NCBI RefSeq assembly: GCF_026212465.1
Contig: NC_080056.1
Coordinates: 5,762,517 to 5,826,516, forward strand
Source: Amaranthus tricolor
Lineage: Eukaryota > Streptophyta > Magnoliopsida > Caryophyllales > Amaranthaceae
Length of the DNA stretch: 64,000 nucleotides
Direction: 5' to 3'
Under the pieces are notes generated by a model. The model did no database searches. It was not told the origin of the DNA and saw only the letters and a program-made list of their open reading frames with translations. This document shows, piece by piece, positions 34,240 through 47,000 of the stretch (within the stretch, counting starts at the first letter, position 1; each line of letters starts with the position of its first letter). A program made the translations under genes and the position numbers.

Positions 34240-34923
34240 CCGTTTATTATATGCAGAGTTGTTTTTGACTAGTTTTGGGCTCTAAGCAAAACATAAAAAA
34301 GAGTCTTTGTATAAGTAAAGTTAGATTAAGACTATGCATCACATATTTTCTTTTTTTTCATCACATTAATGCCAAATAAATATACAAATCTAAGATCATA
34401 TGATAATAAAATACTTATCCACAAACTAAATTTAATAATAAGGATGAACTCAATTTAAGCCCCTTTATAAATTAGGCCAAAACTACCATTAGAAATGACC
34501 CTGATTATACGATATTTTTAATTATGATATAATTTTTTTTTTTCACCTGCACAATGCTAAATAGCAAATAATAAATAGTATAGATGAGTATACTAAACAA
34601 AATGTGAAGCTAGCTAGTCGTTGTCAAGATGTGTACGTGGAACCAGCAAACAGCTTAGTCTTGGCTAATAGGAACCTTTGTTTGTTGGAGGGTCCCACTC
34701 AGATATTACACCTAAGTGACCTAACTCTATTCATTTTTTTCAATCACCAAATCACCCACACCATTCAACATCATCTATCTATTGCTCGTTTTATGATTGG
34801 TTAAAAAGATAAACAATATTTTTATTATTTGCTAATTATAATATTTTGTGTATACGGGTTAATTATGTATGTAGTAAGGAAATCTCTGGATTATAAAGTA
34901 TTTAGAGATCGAGTAAAAATATA
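33144..34923. other. Intergenic with two TA microsatellites
   Basis: Upstream region of the IRX15-like gene, then repeat DNA. (TA)n tracts lie at 33829-33897 and 34185-34238. A GAGACGGTCTCATAC repeat is at about 33505-33530. The stretch 34258-34530 has GGGCTCTAAGC text of the dispersed repeat family. No exon was found; the frames at 34604-35032 look random. Confidence 0.45.
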
Positions 34924-35196
34924 CTTCCTCCTATTCACCTTAAGAGTCTTATTTGATTTTTCACGGATTTTAAGGAGAGGTAAAAATGGGACCTTAAGGG
35001 TAGGAAAGAGAGTAGTATTATGGGTTTTTTAATGTAAGGAAGGAAAATTAGTATGGGTAATGGAGGGTATAATTGAAAATAGGATAAAACTACTAAGGGC
35101 ATAAAAGTCAAAAACCCACATCAAAAATAGAAATGGGACAATTAAGGTGACTTGACCATAAAAGGAAATGGAACACATGAGCTGAATAGGAGGGAG
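34924..35196. mobile_element. Stowaway-like MITE, copy 2
   Basis: 273 bp between TA dinucleotides (34922-34923, 35197-35198), beginning CTTCCTCCTATTCACC and ending GCTGAATAGGAGGGAG. It is the inverse-orientation partner of 9119-9390 and is closely similar along its whole length. It lies about 290 bp upstream of the Sep15-like gene. Confidence 0.75.
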
Positions 35197-35489
35197 TATA
35201 TGATTTTTTAAACTTATTTATTTTATTTTTCTTTTATTAAGAAGACCTAAAAACAAGCAATTAGATTAAATCAAAAGTAGTATAAATTAATGTCAATTTT
35301 CAATTTAAATCCATTCCAAATCAGATCTAAAATTAAACAAACCAAATTGTAACCCAATGCACAACTATAATCATTTTGACCCGTAAAGAAGTCTTGCAAC
35401 ATCAAAATTCACAAACCAATACTTCGAAAATCAACAACACATTTTCAGTGTTCTATGCAAGGAGAATTTGTAGCTAAACGAAAAGAGAG

Positions 35490-38400
35490 ATGAAGATTAG
35501 TATATTGATCTATGTGATCTTGATCTTGGCGATGACATCAGTCTCTCAAGGACAGCAACTCAACTCTAAGGATTGCGAGAATTTGGGATTTACGGGTCTA
35601 GCTCTATGTTCTGACTGCAAAACTTTGTCTGAGTATGTTAAAGACCAAGGTTCCCTTTCCTTCCATTTTCCTATCTTTATCTTTGAAATACTTATTGTTT
35701 ACTTGCTTTGTTGAATTGATTTTTGTGGGTTTTACCTTGCCGGACTATTTTGTGTCATAAAGCATGAATCATTGTGATTAATTTTGATTTCATCAATTGT
35801 AGAAGAGTTATGGATTGAAAATTGAAATTAGCAATCTGGGTTTTGCCTGCAATGTTATGTGGGTTCAATTTATTGCATATCTTCTGCCTTCTGCTATCAA
35901 ATGAAGTATACTGAATTGGGTTATATGAGAGCAATTAGATTTGTTATGGTTATCACTCAATACTGCCCTCACACAATTAATTTATTCAATTGAGGGAATA
36001 CGCTTTGAAATTGAACCCTCTTTTGCCTTGCCTTGCTATTTGTGGCGTGTTCTGGACATATGTTTTCATTTGGCAGTCTTTCCCAAGTCAAGTGTCTCAT
36101 TGACCGTAACATCGTGGTTTGTCGTCATTCAACACTCTCTTGATCATAACTTCTTGAGCGGATATGTTGGGTATGATGATGATGGTGGTGGTTAACTTGG
36201 TTTTTCATTGTTGAACCACTTTGCGGAAACTAGAACAAACCCGGAATCCTTGGTAGGAAGCTCTTGATGATTCTTGAAAACTAGCTTTTGCTTCCAATCT
36301 GTTGTGCGCTCAATGAATTGCTTATTTTATGCCTTCTTCTAGCTAATGAAGTATATTGAATTGGTTTTTTTATGTGAGAATTTGGATTTGTAATGGTTAT
36401 CCTTTGAAACTGCTCTCAGCATAAATTAGTTCAATGTAGGAAATACACTTTGTAACTGACCTCATCTTGGGATGAAGGCTTTGAAGAGAAAGAAAATATA
36501 TGTATATTTAGGTGATGGTGGTGAATCTAAGAGAGTTGTTTAAGCTATTGCATCTGCGTAGCTCAGCCGAAAGTGTTTTGGTTATGTCTACAGCGTGCTC
36601 CATCAATGATTGGTTGAAGCAAGATTCAACATCACTTTATTTGTATTGCTTTTTTTGTATTGTCAGAATGACCCTATACAAAAAGTTTCTTAGAGGATTT
36701 ATACTGGTGAGTTTTGGAATGAAGTGTGGCACTTTTCTCTCTTACTGTCTACTTATTATCACGAGGGATACATACTCATCCTCCCGAAGAAAAAAGGGGC
36801 CCGAAAATTGTGGAGAGGTAAAAAAGGTGGGTGAGGGAGAAAAGGAGAGCTGAGCCCCTGGGAGAAGGGACACCGTTAGAGGAAAATAGAATGATGCTTA
36901 AAACCCGTTGGGCATGTCCGAGATGTTTCTTGCGAAAGAATAATGCTAGATGTTGTTTTTATTTATATCCTTTCTTAGAACGATGATTGAATTTCAAATT
37001 TTGAGATGATTGACAAAAATAGCCATATCAGCTCAAATCATAGTCCAAAATCTTGCATGCGATCACTGGAATGCTAATTTGTTCGCGTTCAATGTTGATG
37101 GTTTCACGGTTATCACAACTTATATTGCGTTGCGATTACCTGAATACCTTTACAATGCGGTCACAATGCGGCCAATGTTTTACACCAAGTTTTGTTTTGC
37201 TTATGTATGAAGCTCGGAAATAAAAATTTCTTCTACAGAATATCTATCTATTAATCACTTCTATGTCATGGAAGAAAGGAATGAAAAAGTGATGAAATAC
37301 AAAGCGTAACAGAAAGGTCAACTTGATAAGATAATAAAGAGATCACTCTTCCTCCTTATCATGATGGAATTTAAAATTGTCTCCTTTATTTGCATTGTGA
37401 AGATAGAAGCTGTGTTGTGTGACAATGAGAACAGTAGGGAAAAAAAACATTAAGCTCTGCATGTTAAGAAAATGGCTGCTACATATTATAGTAGACTCCC
37501 TGCTATGATATGCATTTTCTTCCTCAACACAAATTGTTGTGAGAGACAGTCTTTGCGAGAGACGCATTAGATATATGGGCTTAATAGCCCAATTAATATA
37601 ATTTAAAGAGAAAATAAGTTTGTGGGCTTCTTGTTTTGAGGTCGTCTCTTTGAGAGACGATCTCGCATAAGAGTAGTTGCTTCCTGAAGCATCTCTCCTC
37701 TGTCTCTGATGAGGGATTTTTCCATACCATTGTCTTCTAGTCCTCTTAGATATGTTTATCCGCTTTTGTTTTGATCTAAACTTCTAACTATTTTTTCAAC
37801 TGAGCTGGCTTTAGTATCGTAATTAGAATTCTTGAACCATTGTGTGTATTATGCCTGAATGATGCTGGTGTTCACTGAATTTTGTTTCAGAACTGGTATC
37901 TGACTGCCTGAAGTGCTGTGTGGAGGATTCTGATGATTCAACGAGCAAGGTATTACTCAATGTAGAAAAATTTTTAAAATTAAAATTTAAAAGTCTAGAA
38001 TTTTCTAAGTCCTTATATCTTATGAGTGTTCATTTTTGATAGAGCCAAAGATTTATGTTTTTGGTTTCAGATTATAATAAGCTGAAGTAAAATGGATCGT
38101 TTAATCATGTGCACTTCTTTTTATGTGAAGTTGAATACGATGTTTGTTATTATGGGTCATCGGAAATTATCTCGTTTGTTTTCTAAGGATAAGGTTATGT
38201 ACACCCAACCCTTCGAAATTTCGCCTAGTTGGAATCCTAGATGAGAGCCACTTAGTGAAATAGGAGTAATGGAAAAAATCTAACGATTCTAAACCTGGTA
38301 GATTGATGCTTTATTAAAAATAAGTTTGGCATTATCGGAGTTTTACACTCACTCATACTCCATGTTTAATATTGCTGAATTAGTTATGTACGATCTAGAG

Positions 38401-39352
38401 GGGTCAATTTACCAAGTCATACATAAACTTTCCGAGTAATGTTTGTTTAATGGATTCATCTAAAAGCTTTCCGCTGCTTGCGATATTGTATGCCCTTGGT
38501 CATATACCTTTATGTGACAGTACACTGTCATTGATTATTAACTTCTTCAAGACATGATTGTCGATTTGTTATAGATTACATATGCTGGTGCACTGCTGGA
38601 GGTCTGTATGAGGAAACTGGTCTTCTATCCTGAGATTGTAGGTTTTATAGAAGAAGAGATGGACAAGTTTCCTTCTGTCAAAGTTCAATATTCTTTCAAC
38701 TCGCCGCCAAAGATGATTATGTTGGATGACAATGGTGATCATGCTGAAACAATTAGGTCAGTTATATTCTGCTTTTTATATATTTAGTGTCTATCTACGT
38801 TACTCGGACTCATATACCCATAACCCATGTGGCACAAATACGTGTCTAAGTGTCTAAATTGACTATTTAATGAAAAATTCCCAAAATTTTGAACTAACAT
38901 TGAAGGGTCAAAGTGTCTTACCCATGCCCGATTGTTAAGAAGCCGACATGGGTACTTGAGGTAAAGCAGTGGCAATATTGGGTTGTAAGTTGGTGGAGGC
39001 TGAGAGGTGTCCGATGAGAAAAATGTTGTATAATCTATGTCCTATTATGTATTAAGCAAACAAAATTTTTGAAATACTTTCCAATGCCCTTGTGAATTGG
39101 AAAAGTTTGACGACTTGATCTTTGAGCCAAGCCTTTCATTGTCGCTCTTTCTTTCTACATTTATCCCTTACACATACTTTATTCTATGTGCACCAAGTAT
39201 GTGACTGTCTTTTTTACATGCCTTTCTTTTGCTTGTTTGCTGGTACAGAAAAACATAATCATTTCTGTTTTCTGTGTTGTAGAATTGATAACTGGAAGCG
39301 CGAACATGTCCTGCAGTTTCTACGCGGAAAGCTCAAATCTGCTACTAGCTAA
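35490..39352 (+). CDS. SEP15: Sep15/selenoprotein F homologue (Cys/Arg form), 4 exons
   Basis: CDS join(35490..35649, 37891..37949, 38575..38756, 39283..39352), 156 residues, all phases consistent. A signal peptide (about 1-21) sends it to the endoplasmic reticulum. The Cys-rich N-terminal part (C29, C40, C43, C59, C62, C63) corresponds to the region that in animal Sep15 binds UDP-glucose:glycoprotein glucosyltransferase. The C-terminal thioredoxin-like domain runs from ITYAGALLEVC to IDNWKREHVLQFL. Animal Sep15 has a Cys-Gly-Sec redox motif. Here the same place reads EVCMRKL (C84, M85, R86), so the Sec position is not Cys but Arg and a CxxC-type redox centre is absent. A role in glycoprotein quality control is inferred from the family. 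It is convergent with KU80. Intron 1 (2.2 kb) carries repeat DNA only. Confidence 0.88.
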
Positions 39353-41023
39353 CTTGGGTGTCTCAGGATATCGGTTTGGCATGGCCTTTTTGTATTCCCC
39401 AAATGATAGATACTCTTTTACCCTTGTTACTAATTGGATCTTCTGTTAGATGATAACCCCCTATGTTCTAGTTTGGTTAAGCTCCTTCATGATCTGGAAC
39501 TGGTTTGCCCTCTGAAAATTAATTGGGGTGTTGGAATTTGATGACTCCTTGCATTCGCTAAGTCGTAAACTTGTAATACGATTACCATTACACATTTAAA
39601 CATATGTTTTAGATGTCATTCCTTACACATCTTAGTATGTCATCCATAACTAATGAGGAAGATGAAGGAAACAAGGAATTATTTCTCCATCATTTGGGGT
39701 TAGCTCCCCACCTCCCTATCATTTGGCAACTTCTACCTCTATCCCTCTCAAATCGCACAATTTCCAATTTAAGTATATTTGTTAATTTTGTACCTTATTT
39801 TTTGGGAAATGGTTCTACCTTATTTTTAATCTTATTTATAAATTTTTTCTGTATGCATCTTAAACGGTTATTTTTATCATTCATTTCTATCTTATTCTTC
39901 ATCTGTCTAATTTTTTTCTACTAAATTTCACCAAAAATACAACTGGTGTATTCTTAAGTGACAAAAAAAATATCAATTTTGATGAACTAGGTCATCATAA
40001 CTTATTTAAGATAAAAATTATTTCCCTCCCTTGATTTGAATCATATTCTAACTCTTGTATCAGTTCTTTTTTGTGATCCAATTTTGTTATACATAGTGTT
40101 GGTGTTCTAATGCTTGAAAAATATGGAGTCCCAAGTACTTTTGCTGGGTTCCAAGCAGAGGCGACAGAAGTCCTGACATGCAAGGATGTTACACTAAGCT
40201 ATTTATGCATTTTCTATGTCAAATGAAAAATAAGTTTTTTTAAAGGTTGATTGTTAAAGGTGAAATTTTTAGAATTAAATTCTCCTTTAAAAAATGGTTC
40301 GTTCATTGACGAATATGGATGAACTTAAAATTAACATCACCTAATTTGGACCAAGGGAATAAAAGAACTTGTGTTCAATAAATTAGAATGACTTCGTTAA
40401 TTAGAGGCTAGCTACACAGAGAAATGTGAAAGCACTCAGGTACTTTTTGGCCAAAAACAGATACGGCCTAATTATTGAAAATTTGAAACAATTAAGCAAT
40501 TTTAACAAAAAAAATATAAAAAATAAGCTTTGGGTAAACTTAATTTAAAAAATAAGCGTCTTTATATCCGAGCTTAAGATTATGTATGTTCACAGTTACT
40601 AACAGCGAACAAAAAATTTTGACATTGTCTCCCTTAATTACTGCGAACAAACAATTTTGACTTTTTTAACCAATTTTTTTGTTCTTTGTTAATAACTACG
40701 AACATCTTAACCTTAGACTCAGACATGAAGATGCTTATTTTTAGAATTAAGTTTACCCGAAGCTCTTTTTTTTTTTTTTTGTTAAAATTGCTTAATTGAT
40801 TCAAATTTTCCTAATCATTTAGGTACAACCCAAAAGGGAGGCAAATATTTGGGGATAGAAGTTACAAAGCAATTTAGCATAATTCTGTCAATTACACATA
40901 CTAATACAGTAATACTTTAGCCACTCCTCGGCTCCTCCGTCTTCCGTCTCCACATCCACTTGGTCAGCTTCCGTTATCAAATATATATACAGAAAAACAG
41001 CAGATCAATTATCCAACAAGCTC
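39353..41023. other. Intergenic between convergent Sep15-like and KU80 genes
   Basis: Contains the 3' untranslated regions of both genes and a long-inverted-repeat MITE (40455-40828). No exon was seen. The frames at 39186-39449 and 39613-39924 are pyrimidine-rich chance frames. Confidence 0.5.
40455..40828. mobile_element. Fold-back MITE with about 130-bp inverted arms
   Basis: The left arm (AATTAAGCAATTTTAAC, then GGGTAAACTTAATTT, then AATAAGCGTCTT) is matched in reverse by the right arm (AAGATGCTTATTTTTAG, AATTAAGTTTACCCGAAGC, GTTAAAATTGCTTAATTGA). The two are separated by about 120 bp with repeated CTGCGAAC/GCGAAC words. The exact ends and target duplication are unclear. Confidence 0.65.
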
Positions 41024-44000
41024 TTATTCAACTTTAAGCTCTCGGTTTACCAGATAACTTCTCCCAGCTTCATCTGGCACATCGCTGAACTAAAAGATGA
41101 TTTAGATGCAGCGTAACTGAATAATCCCATTTAAAGAAAAATTAACTGAATTAACAATATAGTACTAGAAAAATGACCCAGGGTACATTTGGAGGAAGAA
41201 CCAAGAAATAGAGGAGTGAAGCGACAAATTAGAAACAAGTTAAGATTCGCAGGAAGATTAGAAATTAACCTGTCTGGGGCTTCTGTCTTTGTGATTAATG
41301 TCATCCCTTTTGAGCCGAGGAATTCACAAAAATCATGCAAGTCTTGTTCCTTGCAATATCTATTCAGATAGCCCAGAAAGTTGTTGAATTGTGCAGGTTC
41401 CTACAATAAACAAGCTTCAAGATTCAAAACAAGTGGATGGAATTTTAAATCACAAGTCCAATTAGTATATGGATCGTGGCAGTTTATATCAGTCGGGGCT
41501 CTCAATAGAAACCAAAAAAGACGCGTCATAGCGTAGAAAGTAGTATTTAATTTGCCAAAATCAAATATAGTGCCGATCTCAACACCAAATATCCCCCGAA
41601 ACTTCAATCCAAGAAGCAATGTCAAGCAGAGGGTAAACATGAAATGCCATCAAGATTAAGCACATTTTGCCAGTCTTGAAAATTGATGAACAATCTTCTT
41701 TCAAACATTACAAGATGAGAAGCAACAGACAAAAAAGACAGGAGCCAATTTGCAACGAGAAATAGTTAGAGACACACCTGTTCAAGTACACAGCCTTTTC
41801 GAAGGGCAAAAAGACACGCTAAAGCTTTATCATAGTTATTTTGATCAATTGAGTCGTCCAAGAGGTCAAGAATTTTGGTTTTCAGACCTCTGATTGCTTT
41901 AACAACCCAATCGGGGCTATCTCTACGAGACAACATAGCTTCGAACTCCTGGATTGGGGCAATATTTTCAATACTCTCACAAACAGCCACAGTATTATTT
42001 GCCGGAGCATTAAAATGGGTCTTATTAGATTGTTTCTCATCCCTGTTCTCAACCTTAACCGCAGAATTATCACGAGTGGTCGTCAATGGTTTCCCCTCAT
42101 CAAGGTTTTTTGGAGCCTCTTTCTCATCATCAGATCCAGATGGCCTCTCCCTAGTCGACCTAGTTGATTTCTTCTTCTGTCGAAAAAGAAAAAAGTTAGT
42201 GCCTGCAAAGAAAGTAACCAGGTTTACTATAAGACTATGATTAAGCCAACTCCCCACCTTTATATTCGCCTTTAATTCAAAGCATCTTTGAAATTCATCA
42301 ATTACAGACTTGTTTTGAGAAACAAATTCTGCATCGGGTTCAGTTATGCTCTTCAAGGCTACATCAAGTGGAGGCACAGCGGCATCTGGGTTCTTTGCTT
42401 TTAGTTCTAGAAAGTGGTAAAACCGCTGTATGGACATAAAATGGTTAACCAGTCAGAGACACATCTTAATTTCTCAATTATCTCATCCATTATGCATATA
42501 CAGTTGAAAGTCGCAACAACTTACCAACAAGAGATTACAAAAGCTTAGTGACTAGATAGCTCGATATTGCCATGGGTACAAAAGATTATATCAAGTATTA
42601 AAATTTAACATAGTATGGACATAAGCTCTAACTTTTCCTATCCTTGAGATGAGATACATCTATAAAATCAATCCTCTTACAAAATGAATCAAAATACAGA
42701 TTCATTCAAATCCCTTCCGCATGTACAAATGAAAATGATTCATCAACAACATTCCATCACCCCAATGTCACTATGTGGCTCCTAACTAGGCGGGGTTTGA
42801 GGGATTGGTCGCAACATGCATAGAATAAAATAATCACCAAACACATTACTAATCAAGTCAAAGGACCAAACTTGAGAAATATAACAAAACAGTGGTATCA
42901 GCAGATAAAAATAAAGATGACAGTAGCTATAGCACTGCATTAATACCGGAATTTGTTACAATAAGCTTGGTGAAAAGTTAACTTGATAGATTAATAATGG
43001 CCAAGCTTTAGAAGAGGAAGACAACTTGCTATGCAATAATGCTCTCAACCCACACCCCAAGACACAATATAGAATGAAAACATTGAAGCAGACAATAAAC
43101 AAGTACCTCCAAAACAGGATTTGGTGTGAGGTCAGGCTTCAGATTCTCCTCTTTGGCAGGTGGTGCAAGGTCAAACATTTTCACTAGATTATCAGCAGCC
43201 TCCTGCTGTTCTTCAGAGGGCTGAAATATTTCCGGAAGATTCTTGAAAGATGGAAACTGAAACTCGCGTACATCCTCAGCAAACGGCAGTACATTGAAAT
43301 ACAAGGAATCAGGCTTCTCGCATAACACATCCAGAAAACCACATGCAGGGGGAAATTAGACGACAAAAGAAACAGAGGAAAGATAGTGAAACAAGAACTA
43401 AGGAACAAAGAGATTCCTATGCAGAAAAACAAGAATGGCACTGAAACTGAATAGGAAAACTTACAATATTGTCCTTCACGGATATGTTTGGTGTCAAAAC
43501 TCCAATCACAACACCAGCCTGCCCTTGCCTCCAAACACAACGAACTATGGCTACCTTATTCATTTCCTTCATTGCTTTAGCCAAAGCAGAAACAGCAATC
43601 ATAGCTTCTCTTTTGCCAGGTTCAGCAGTGAATATATTGACATCCTTCATGTAATATTGCCTGCAAAAATGAGGAGCAATTTAAAAATTAATTTGCTAGA
43701 CCTGAGTAATACAAATGAACATATGAGTAATAAGTTTTAGTTTAAACAAACAGCCAAACCGTCGAATGTTTTTAGCATCAGTGAATCCAAGGAGCTTCAC
43801 ACTCTTCTCCGTTGTGAACTTGACAGCTTCCCAAGCATCAGATGAGATGGGTACCACTTCTGGTCCATAACGATAACCTTTTATCCTTTGTTCTGGAGGC
43901 ACTATTTTGTCAGGTTCATGAATGCTTCTATATTCGTAGTCAATCTTAATCTCACGAGTGGCGAACTTATCTGTTGCTGGTGCCTTATCTGAATATTTCT

Positions 44001-47000
44001 TTAGGGTTGGAAATTTTTCCTCGGAAGTTTTCTTGTACACCCAAATCTATTATTGTTGTGTATTTGAGAGAAAGTAGAAAAAGAGAATCAAACTGAGTTT
44101 TCTGTCTTTAAAAAAGCAAAAGAATATATCTTTCAAGAATTACATCCAGCTACATTCATCAGTTGACATTTCACCATGAATGCAAAAAAAAGAAAGAAAG
44201 AAACTAACCTTGATCTTTAGAGAAGAGCTTATTTCAAGATCACCCCTAAAAATCGTAACAGGGGCTACGCTCCGAGTCCTGAGAGCTCCTAACAGTGATG
44301 TTGCATTTTCAACATAAAGAGTCTTTGCACAAGTTCTCTTTGTGAAAAGGTCTAATAGCTGGTCATTTTCATCCATCACATTCTTATCAGCATCACCACT
44401 TAGCTCCCCTCTAACTACAATACATTCCAATTTCATGGCCTGCTCAGTCATCTGCCGAGCAATAGCGCAGACTTGATCTTCTTTTGTTCCTTCAAAAGGA
44501 TCTCTCAAACGAGAGAGCGCATTGGTGATAAGACAAAGGCGTTTCTTTCCCTTGTTAGTGGGTCCATACTTCTTTATTAGCATATCCATCCCAACAACAA
44601 TTGCGTCAAGAACTAAGAAAGGAGTCAAGGCATCAAATTTTAAATTAAAGAATGTAGGTAACAATACTATTAAATATAATAGCCTGAGTTTTAGAACACA
44701 AATAACATAATTTCACTACGGGCTATTGAAAGTACAAAAACAGCAGAGTAGAACCAAAACTTGCTCCAGTTGGGACTGGGGTCATCAGCTTCTAGATTTT
44801 TTAGCCAATCCCATGACATAATCCGATGAAATATCATTAGGGTCTACATCAAAAGTCCTACCCATTCCCCTCCATAGTAAATAGCATCTCCAACCTCTTT
44901 AAACTTACCACCAAACCAAAATCGCAGAGTAACATTACAATCACCTATCATCCAAAATTTTATAAAATAACAGAAAAAAAAACAATAATCACGATCAAAC
45001 AAAGAAAATGGGGAAAAATTCATGAACAGAAGAATCAAACACGTAAACACAATCCATCAAAGAACAATCAAAGTAAAATTTATAAATTTTAACCTAAAAT
45101 CAATTGCCAAGGTAAAAGGAAGCAGGAAAATGGTTGAGATAAGTGGTCCAGAGTAGCAGTAATAAAGGGGAAAGTGGAAGGAAGTTAATAGAGGGGAGTT
45201 GAAGTTGCAGTGTAGTTAATGGAGGGAAGCCCGACAGCCTTGATGATGAAGTTAAATATAACCGTGAAAATTTAAATTTGGGTTCAGGCCGTAAATGGGT
45301 AGATAGAGATGAATTAATTTCAACTGGTCACATGTAAAAATGTCCTTACAACAAAATCAAAGGTAATGTTCGGACCTTTGTAGGTTATATGAAGGATCGG
45401 ACCTTTAAAAGACCCCCAGAGAAAGGTCGGACCTTTACAATTAAATTTTCCTATTTTTATATATAAGCAATAATATAAAATAATAGTTTCAAAAGGCATT
45501 CCAGCAAAAAATGGATCCAGGAAACCTTGCTTGTTGTCAAAAATGCATCTGTTGTAAAAGAAAAAATTCAAAAAGAAAAATAGAACTGATGAATCCACAA
45601 ATCAAAATAAAAAGTGCATAAATAAGAACCCAAAAATGGTGTAAACATAGGTTATTCGCGGCTAAAAATAATTGCAATCTAGTTTTAGGTGACAAATATA
45701 AAACATAACACGTCAAGTGGCACTGATAGCATGTTGCAAACTCCACAGAATTTGACATAAAATTGCGTGAAAGTCAGCCGAAACGGCACAAATTTCACTC
45801 ACTATCATTATGAATAATGACATTAACAATGACGCAGCACGCAATTGAGTTAAGCATATATTTAAGAGAAAGAAAACTTTTTCATGAAGTAAAAAACAAA
45901 GGCACAACAGCATTCAGCAAATGGATCAGCAAATAAACAGTTTTTGCTAAGGTTTCTTGAGGCAGGTCAAAACCTTGAAAAAATATATAATAAACATGAA
46001 ACTGAAATCACAAAACAATAACAGCTAATAAAAAGATACAGTCACCAGGAACAGTCCCCTGTGGAAGCGATTCTAGAGCATCAACGAGATCTCCATCTAC
46101 AACCTTAATGTTCCTCAGGACCACAATATTTTCGTATCCGCCAACTTCAACAGTGAGGTCATTCTTTGTTTCTGAAATAACAATACAAAGGCTCATCAAT
46201 GCACCAAAAGCACACAAAAGAACAAAAACAATGTCAAAACCTTAATCCCAACATAAAGAATCAGCTACATGAACTAAAATAAATCAGTATGAAAAATTAA
46301 TTGATGTAGTTTTATCTAATGTTAATCTAGAAATCAATCCCAATGGTCCCTTCTTTGCTCACTCCTATATATGGTCATGTTACCGCTAAGCGAGGAAACA
46401 AGGAAGGTAACTACAAAAGGGGTGTAATAGAGGTAAACCTTACCCTACATTTCGGCAAGAGACTACTTCAAAGACTCAAACCTATAAGCTTTCAGTCACA
46501 CAACACTTGAATAAGTGCCCCTAGGCTCCCCTTCTTAACATAAGCATCTCATCCACCGATCTCTTTACAATGATCTCTTTTGAAAGACCAACATTTTCAC
46601 CCATATGGTATTGATGGTATGATAAAAACATAATAAAAGTTAAATCTAAAAAAGTACAGCAAAAGACCAAACAGTCAACATATGATATACAAGTGACTAA
46701 GTTTCACTCTCATGCTAGCCTTTCTTCTTTCTACTTCCAAAAGTCGTTCCAATATAATATGAACTAAATCCCTTTTATATTATAATGTTTAACAAAGACA
46801 CCGTTGACAAAAATTACTTAATACAAAAACTGAACGTATTACCATTTCTAAAGCATAAGTAGAACCATTTACACAATTCTGAAACGAGCTTGCAGGTAAG
46901 AAACTTTGGCTCAATGTTTCTGCGATGTAAACTTTTAGAGTAGGTGCAAAAGGAGAATTGCACCTTAAGGAATTGCATTGAGATAGTACAAGCAAAGATG

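Noticed and set aside
35490..35714. A 74-residue small secreted protein
   Set aside because: It is exon 1 of the Sep15-like gene read on into intron 1. The donor at 35650 and the following exons fit the family.
36512..37210. Frames of 66-113 residues inside Sep15-like intron 1
   Set aside because: No conserved motif, no supporting exon structure, and within an intron of a well-supported gene.
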